DNA from: an uncultured Acetatifactor sp. | GTDB taxonomy: Bacteria; Bacillota; Clostridia; Lachnospirales; Lachnospiraceae | Direction: 5' to 3' | DNA length: 64,000 nucleotides | Assembly: GCA_910578815.1 (NCBI GenBank) | Contig: CAJTSE010000013.1 | Span: forward strand, 40,297-104,296 | Shown here: positions 60,614 through 64,000 of the stretch, piece after piece | Position numbering within the stretch: the first letter of the stretch is position 1 | Layout: each line of letters begins with the position of its first letter | Notes under the pieces: generated by a model | Told to the model about the DNA's origin: nothing | Databases searched by the model: none | What the model saw: the letters and a program-made list of their open reading frames with translations, nothing else | Made by a program: the position numbers and the translations under genes

Positions 60614-60632
60614 ATTATACCACATCTGGTAT
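60614..60632 (-). promoter_or_regulatory. Extended -10 promoter with overlapping dyad, rubrerythrin
   Basis: Read leftward: TGGTATAAT, an extended -10 (TATAAT at 60619-60614). The inverted repeat ATACCA-CATC-TGGTAT (60617-60632) overlaps it; no match to PerR or Rex consensus that I know. Confidence 0.65.
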
Positions 60633-60689
60633 GTAAATAAACAGGGAAACATTTGAGTCCCTTAAAGCGTACAGCTTAATCGCCATTTT

Positions 60690-62129
60690 TTATGGAATTT
60701 CCTTTACAATCCCCTCATCTGTGATTTCCACATTGACGGAAATGTCTTCCAAGAAGTCAAAAATGCGGCGCCGTTCTTCTTCCTCCGCCGCATAAACGGT
60801 CCGGCAGCCGGTCTGTGTGGCCGGAATAATCTCTACCCAAAGACTGCTGCCCAGATCGTCACCGGAAAAATGCAGCTGTACCAGCATGGTGTCCAATGTT
60901 TTCTTGTTAAACCAGTAATTGCCCAGGCTGTAGCAAATAGGCTTTCCCTGGTAGTATTCCAATCCCTGCAGACAATGAGAATGAGCACCGATCACCGCAT
61001 CTGCCCCAGCATCCAGGTATTCCTTCCCCGTGTCCAGCTGTACTTGCTCCAGATCAAAGCTGTACTCCGTTCCCCAATGCACAAAGGCAATACAGAAATC
61101 CGCATTTTCCTTGGCCTCCGCAATCGCCGCCTTATAAAGCTCGGTATCATAGCACCGCAATATTCCCGGCTCTGTCTCCGTGGCCTGCGGCGTCATTTTG
61201 TATTTTTCCGCCCTGGAAGCCCCCACCAAAGCTACCGTCCTGCCGTCCGCTTCTATATAAAGCGGTTTTATCGCATCTTCCAGTGTCCTGCCTGCCCCAA
61301 AATAAGAAATTTCCGCCTCTTCCAGTACTGCAAATGTATCCAGCAGCGCTTCCTTCCCATAATCATAAACATGATTGTTGGCCAGAGTCACCGCGTCCAC
61401 ACCCAGCAGCTTCAAAATTTCAACCCTTGCCGGATCCGCCCGGAAGGTATATTTCTTCCCTTCTAAGGGCGCTCCCCCTGTGCTGTAGGTAAACTCATTG
61501 TTCAGGCACATAATATCCGCATCGTTCATATATGCTATCAGCTCCGGGGAAATGCAGTCGTAAATGCCGTCCTCCTGGCTGTCCATAAAAAGCGTAGTGG
61601 CGCTGCTTTCATCCAGATTTATATCTCCGGCAAAGCAGATTGTAAACTCAAATTCGGATGATGCCTCCGCCTCTTCTGCGAGAGCTTCAGCCTGACCGGC
61701 TTTCGAGGGCTGATCTGCCTGCTCTTCCGAGGTCCGGCTCTCTGTATTCGGACTCTCCGCGCTTTGGCTTGCTGTATTTCCGCTCTCTCTTTCCTGACTC
61801 TCTACGCTTTGGCTTGCTGTATTTCCGCTCTCTCTTTCCTGACTCTCCGCGCTTTGTTTCTCTGCATTCCCGCTCTCTCTGTTCTGACTCTCCGCACTAA
61901 TGCTTTCTACATTTGCAGACTCCTGTCCGCCTGAACTTCCGCATCCTGCAAGCAGCAGACAGCAGCAAGTCAACAACCCCGCTGCAAGCAACGGAGCATC
62001 AAGCTTGATGCGCTGCAGAGCATCGGGGTTGTTGATCCTCGCGGCATTCGCCAAATGGATGCTGTCGCATCCGCTTGGCTCATTGCTCGCGGGAATTAAC
62101 GCGCCGTATTTTCGCAGTCCTTTCCTCAT
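60690..62129 (-). CDS. CapA family metallophosphatase-fold lipoprotein
   Basis: 479 residues. CapA/PgsA-type calcineurin-like fold: CFAGDINLDES, CLNNEFTYSTGGAPLEGK, LANNHVYDYG and GAHSHCLQG. Relatives take part in poly-gamma-glutamate synthesis or bind peptidoglycan; no capB/capC genes are nearby. The lipobox is LLLAGC (Cys 63). The sequence before it is oddly long: residues 10-50 are encoded by a palindromic element inserted in frame and part of the signal's hydrophobic core comes from it. After Cys 63 come 15-residue Ser/Glu repeats (45-base units). No strong ribosome site before ATG 62129. The next gene upstream is 74 bases away. Confidence 0.8.
   Translation of the reverse strand: MRKGLRKYGALIPASNEPSGCDSIHLANAARINNPDALQRIKLDAPLLAAGLLTCCCLLLAGCGSSGGQESANVESISAESQNRESGNAEKQSAESQERESGNTASQSVESQERESGNTASQSAESPNTESRTSEEQADQPSKAGQAEALAEEAEASSEFEFTICFAGDINLDESSATTLFMDSQEDGIYDCISPELIAYMNDADIMCLNNEFTYSTGGAPLEGKKYTFRADPARVEILKLLGVDAVTLANNHVYDYGKEALLDTFAVLEEAEISYFGAGRTLEDAIKPLYIEADGRTVALVGASRAEKYKMTPQATETEPGILRCYDTELYKAAIAEAKENADFCIAFVHWGTEYSFDLEQVQLDTGKEYLDAGADAVIGAHSHCLQGLEYYQGKPICYSLGNYWFNKKTLDTMLVQLHFSGDDLGSSLWVEIIPATQTGCRTVYAAEEEERRRIFDFLEDISVNVEITDEGIVKEIP
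61739..61905 (-). repeat. 45-bp in-frame repeats in CapA linker
   Basis: About four units, two of them nearly identical, encode 15-residue repeats of the type SVESQERESGNTASQ between the lipid anchor and the enzyme domain. Confidence 0.85.
61971..62098 (-). repeat. Palindromic element in frame within the CapA signal region
   Basis: Inverted repeat CAACAACCCC (61971-61980)/GGGGTTGTTG (62025-62034) enclosing a perfect 16-bp palindrome GCATCAAGCTTGATGC (61996-62011), followed by a second hairpin GCCAAATGGATGC/GCATCCGCTTGGC (62050-62079). It is coding throughout and interrupts an otherwise ordinary signal peptide. Confidence 0.72.
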
Positions 62130-62202
62130 GCTTATGAATCTCTCTTTCTTTCAGTCTTTAAAACTCCAACCCTGCTTCCCTCACGGCTTCGTCTTGTCAT
62201 TA

Positions 62203-63807
62203 TTATAATGAATTCAATAGGCCCGCAAGTCCCTGCTCTTCAAATATTCTCTTATAATGTCCGATCTCTTCTCTAATAATGCTGTCAATCATCTGCATTC
62301 CCAGCAGCTCCACCGGTGCCTTGTCGTCTGTCAGAATCTTTTTTCCCGCCTCGTATGCCGTCAGGCCTGACCGGACCTCCTTCAGCAATGTCCGCAGTTC
62401 TTCGTTTTCCTGTACATCCGCATTCATTTCAAGATTTTCCGGCATCGATGGACTCATGGAAGCAAAAAGCTCCCTGTTTGTACAAAACGGCACATCTACG
62501 ACATATACTTCCGGGAACACCTGAGAAATTGTATCCGCCAGATAAGTATTAATATCCTCTTCCAGGTGTTCGGATACGTGCATGTTCAGATTGACCACCA
62601 TCACGCCTCCCTCCTTTAAATGCTCCCTTACCAACGTAAAAAACTCCGTGGTTGACATCTGAAAGGGTATGGTAATGTCCTGATAGGCATCCACCATGAT
62701 GACATCATACTTATCCTTCACCGCCTGCAGGTAAGCCCTGCCGTCGTAGGTAGTTACTTCTACTTCTTCGGGAAGGGAAAAATATTCATAAGCCAAATCA
62801 CTTATCTTACTGTCAATTTCCACCCCCCCTGCCTTCACTCCGTCAAGATAACGGCAGCACTGCCCGGCAAAGGTTCCGGTGCCCATCCCCAATATGAGAA
62901 TATCCAGCCCTTCCGTTTCCTTCACCATGTACGGCGCCGCAAGGGCATAATCATAGTAAAGCCCCGTCAGGGAATCCCCCTTCATGGCCACTGACTGCAC
63001 TCCAAACAGTACATTGGTGGAAAGAATAGTGCTTCTGGCTGTATCCCGAACCTGCAGATAATTATAAATGGACTCGCCTTCATAGGTCAAATCCTGTTCC
63101 CAAAAGGCAAAACTTGTGGAATGTCCAAATATGCTGCACAAGATAACCAACAGTACCGATACCACCGCTTTTGTAAACTTACGCTTCTCACAAATAAAAT
63201 AAATCAGTCCTAGAACCAGAAGAATGGCGGCAAAAATCAGGAAAGTAACGGAAGTGCCCACCGCCGGTATGGAAATAAAAGTAGGGACAAAGGTCCCGAT
63301 AATGCTGCCGATGGTGTTAAACGCCCCCAGCGCGCCTATGGTCTTGCCGCTCTCGTCCAGATTTCCCACCGCGTACTTGGCCAGAGATGGCGTTACCGTG
63401 CCCAGCAGAAACAGCGGAAACACAAATATTACCATACAGCTGATAAACGCCGCTATAATTAGGAACTGACTGCTGACTGTAATAATCAAAATTCCCGAAA
63501 CCGCCACAATAACATATTTTCCAAACACCGGTATGGCGGCAATCCATATAGCCGCAATTAAAATCCTGCCATAAAGCCTGTCCGGATTCGGATTCTTGTC
63601 GGCACTTCTCCCGCCCCAGACGTTTCCCAGCGCCATGGCGATCATGATGGTGCCAATGATGATTGTCCACACGATCTGTGACGAACTAAAATACGGCGCC
63701 AAAAGCCTGCTGGCCCCCAGCTCCACCGCCATCACGGACATACCTGCAAAAAATTCCGTCAGATACAAATAAACCTTATTTCCCAAAATACCCTGCTTTT
63801 TATCCAT
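62203..63807 (-). CDS. Membrane protein fused to a spermidine-synthase-like domain
   Basis: 534 residues. The N-terminal 220 residues contain about seven membrane segments (LYLTEFFAGMSVMAVELGAS, GSIIGTFVPTFISIPAVG); the C-terminal half is a spermidine-synthase-like Rossmann domain with LDILILGMGTGTFAGQ, GVEIDSKISDLAYEYF and YDVIMVDAY. Whether it transfers aminopropyl groups is unknown; the fused form is widespread and unstudied. ATG at 63807 follows GGGAGG by ten bases; the frame opens at 63840 without a site. Beyond it, 63808-64000 has a small CACACC/GGTGTG hairpin (63960-63975) and no gene. Confidence 0.82.
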   Translation of the reverse strand: MDKKQGILGNKVYLYLTEFFAGMSVMAVELGASRLLAPYFSSSQIVWTIIIGTIMIAMALGNVWGGRSADKNPNPDRLYGRILIAAIWIAAIPVFGKYVIVAVSGILIITVSSQFLIIAAFISCMVIFVFPLFLLGTVTPSLAKYAVGNLDESGKTIGALGAFNTIGSIIGTFVPTFISIPAVGTSVTFLIFAAILLVLGLIYFICEKRKFTKAVVSVLLVILCSIFGHSTSFAFWEQDLTYEGESIYNYLQVRDTARSTILSTNVLFGVQSVAMKGDSLTGLYYDYALAAPYMVKETEGLDILILGMGTGTFAGQCCRYLDGVKAGGVEIDSKISDLAYEYFSLPEEVEVTTYDGRAYLQAVKDKYDVIMVDAYQDITIPFQMSTTEFFTLVREHLKEGGVMVVNLNMHVSEHLEEDINTYLADTISQVFPEVYVVDVPFCTNRELFASMSPSMPENLEMNADVQENEELRTLLKEVRSGLTAYEAGKKILTDDKAPVELLGMQMIDSIIREEIGHYKRIFEEQGLAGLLNSL

Positions 63808-64000
63808 TTTTCTTCTGCCTCCCGTTTTGTTCTTTTTCATATTTATTTATGTTTTGTCAGTGAAATTATGGTGCTGAAAGCTATCGTTTCAACCTGCCGG
63901 ATGCCTGACTTATTCTACTCTTCCAAAGGCAAACATAAGATTATCAACTCAAACTTCCCACACCGATTGGTGTGCTGAACCTTGAAAAATCAATACTTTA

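Noticed and set aside
60690..62129. Poly-gamma-glutamate capsule operon
   Set aside because: Only a CapA-like protein is present; no capB or capC genes in the neighbourhood.

Overview
The window is about 50% GC, gene-dense and mostly transcribed from the minus strand. HemZ, an apt-relA-MBL-hemZ gene order, rubrerythrin, DUF5696 and YIP1 proteins beside sugar ABC permeases, many TTGACA/TATAAT promoters and GGAGG ribosome sites all suggest an anaerobic gut-type Firmicute, most likely a Lachnospiraceae. I found no tRNA, rRNA, CRISPR array, transposase or prophage gene.

Layout. 1-11 kb holds housekeeping genes read leftward: DUF308 membrane protein, apt, relA, a metallo-beta-lactamase-fold hydrolase, a MoxR/DUF58/transglutaminase membrane module and hemZ (cut by the window edge), with a SEC-C protein further upstream. 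11-17 kb has a chemoreceptor, a small alarmone synthetase, a small membrane protein and purA-lysR. 17.3-40.6 kb is one long leftward run of fourteen genes that looks like a beta-glucan utilisation operon: two solute-binding proteins, four ABC permeases, a DUF5696 protein, a YIP1/NHL/TPR membrane protein, a 101-residue cysteine-containing protein, a lipoprotein GH16, two large GH94-type phosphorylases, a cytoplasmic GH16 and a GH30. No ATPase for the importers is encoded in it. 41-45.3 kb carries small orphan genes (two flavin-binding PNPOx proteins, a HAD phosphatase, a DUF3795 protein, an XRE-receiver fusion, a methyltransferase). 45.6-49.7 kb is an operon of two tandem LacI paralogues and a beta-helix lipoprotein. 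49.7-55.9 kb has a two-component system divergent from a LanFEG-like ABC exporter, then an XRE membrane regulator. 56.2-58.3 kb holds a ZorA/ZorB-like MotA-MotB/OmpA pair. The rest is thioredoxin, asparaginase, rubrerythrin, a CapA lipoprotein and a fused membrane spermidine-synthase-like protein.

How the parts fit (inference). Extracellular GH16 and possibly the beta-helix lipoprotein would cut beta-glucan outside, the binding proteins and permeases import oligosaccharides with a shared ATPase encoded elsewhere, and cytoplasmic GH16, GH30 and the phosphorylases finish degradation to glucose 1-phosphate. The same AAAACGTTTT operator core occurs at the operon promoter, in its leader, and inside the promoter of the second LacI gene, which links the two loci.

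Most unusual structure: four copies of a repeated multi-hairpin intergenic element (6.7, 19.6, 22.5 and 25.9 kb) with compensatory base changes in the stems, three of them separating consecutive enzyme genes of the glucan operon. Second: the two-gene Zorya-like motor with none of the other Zorya genes. Third: a palindromic element lying in frame inside the CapA signal-peptide region.
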